From assembly GCA_947492575.1 (NCBI GenBank), contig CANLNK010000001.1:1116001-1180000 (forward strand): a DNA stretch of 64,000 bases. The letters are read 5' to 3'. The position numbers and the translations under genes were made by a program. Positions 63,752 to 64,000 of this stretch are shown one piece after another; position 1 is the first letter of the stretch, and every line of letters begins with the position of its first letter. The DNA comes from an uncultured Thalassotalea sp. GTDB taxonomy: Bacteria; Pseudomonadota; Gammaproteobacteria; Enterobacterales; Alteromonadaceae. Under the pieces are notes generated by a model. That model searched no databases. It had not been told where the DNA came from and worked only from the letters and a program-made list of their open reading frames with translations.

Positions 63752-64000
63752 TTAAGCTACATATTCTGGGCCAAAACCCATACTCCACATAATTGCGCTT
63801 GCTGCCATAATGGTAACAAGCAAAACAAGGCCGCATGTAACTACCGAGCTAGAGTAAATAAACCCTTCCTCTTCAGGAATGTTCATCATAATCGGTACAC
63901 CTGAATACAATAGATAAACTGAATAGCAAATTGCTGCAATACCTGCGCATACCACGAACCAAAGCACAGGGAACAATGCTGTTACACCAACCATTAGTAA
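63752..64000 (-). CDS. Yip1 family inner-membrane protein, 5' partial
   Basis: The frame continues past the window edge (Leu-Leu precede the first visible Met at 63994). The visible C-terminal part has two or three membrane segments and the sequence YLLYSGVPIMMNIPEEEGFIYSSSVV...MGFGPEYVA, typical of bacterial Yip1 (YohC-like) proteins. Function of the bacterial family is unknown. It is convergent with purF. Confidence 0.75.
   Translation of the reverse strand, partial: LLMVGVTALFPVLWFVVCAGIAAICYSVYLLYSGVPIMMNIPEEEGFIYSSSVVTCGLVLLVTIMAASAIMWSMGFGPEYVA

Overview
The window is a compact chromosomal segment of a marine gammaproteobacterium. It most resembles Alteromonadales, probably the Colwelliaceae (Thalassotalea or Colwellia). 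This placement is inferred from protein recognition and gene order: enterobacterial-type blocks (grpE-dnaK-dnaJ; fabB/mnmC/yfcL/epmC; fimV-truA-accD-folC-dedD-cvpA-purF) stand beside features common in marine Alteromonadales (PEP-CTERM with PrsT, a GlyGly-CTERM protein, choice-of-anchor H, DUF3300). No tRNA or rRNA gene, complete insertion sequence, prophage or CRISPR array was seen. The only stable RNA recognised is tmRNA.

Layout. 1-9 kb: the end of a tRNA-queuosine mannosyltransferase-like gene, an M14 amidase, a LiaF-like protein, a 273-bp MITE-like element inserted in the stop codon of argP, argO, and a YqhD-type alcohol dehydrogenase. 8-13.3 kb: a GlyGly-CTERM surface protein divergent from a PepSY/response-regulator/sensor-kinase operon, then a DUF3300 protein preceded by a 14-bp minisatellite. 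13.3-20.5 kb: a coupled pair of small genes, an mlaC-like gene and a tetR gene that share an operator type, an EAL protein with an FNR-type box upstream, glpQ, and two hypotheticals. 20.7-27.9 kb: a MATE pump, dgkA, a YggN-like protein, tapT with a GNAT gene, and a LysR gene divergent from mmsA. 27.9-32.8 kb: PrsT and a PEP-CTERM protein with a sigma-54-type promoter, then an FRG-domain gene.

32.8-42.5 kb is housekeeping: ssrA and smpB (trans-translation), ratA-rnfH, bamE, recN (LexA boxes), nadK, and grpE, dnaK and dnaJ (heat-shock promoters on grpE and dnaK, and a large hairpin between dnaK and dnaJ). 42.6-53.2 kb: a secreted hypothetical, an Lrp-type regulator, nhaA, epmC with an ATP-NAD-kinase-like gene and yfcL, mnmC, fabB (FabR-like operator), pdxB and asd. 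53.5-63.7 kb: fimV with an acidic repeat region, truA, accD, folC, dedD, cvpA and purF. The window closes in a Yip1-family membrane gene.

Much of the segment serves RNA modification and translation quality control (QtmanA-like, TapT, MnmC, TruA, tmRNA/SmpB, EpmC), protein folding, and envelope biogenesis. Several binding sites can be read directly: LexA, sigma-32, sigma-54, FNR, FabR-like, TetR and OmpR-type repeats. Several start codons were chosen downstream of the longest open frame on family length, signal peptide or Shine-Dalgarno evidence; each is explained in its entry.
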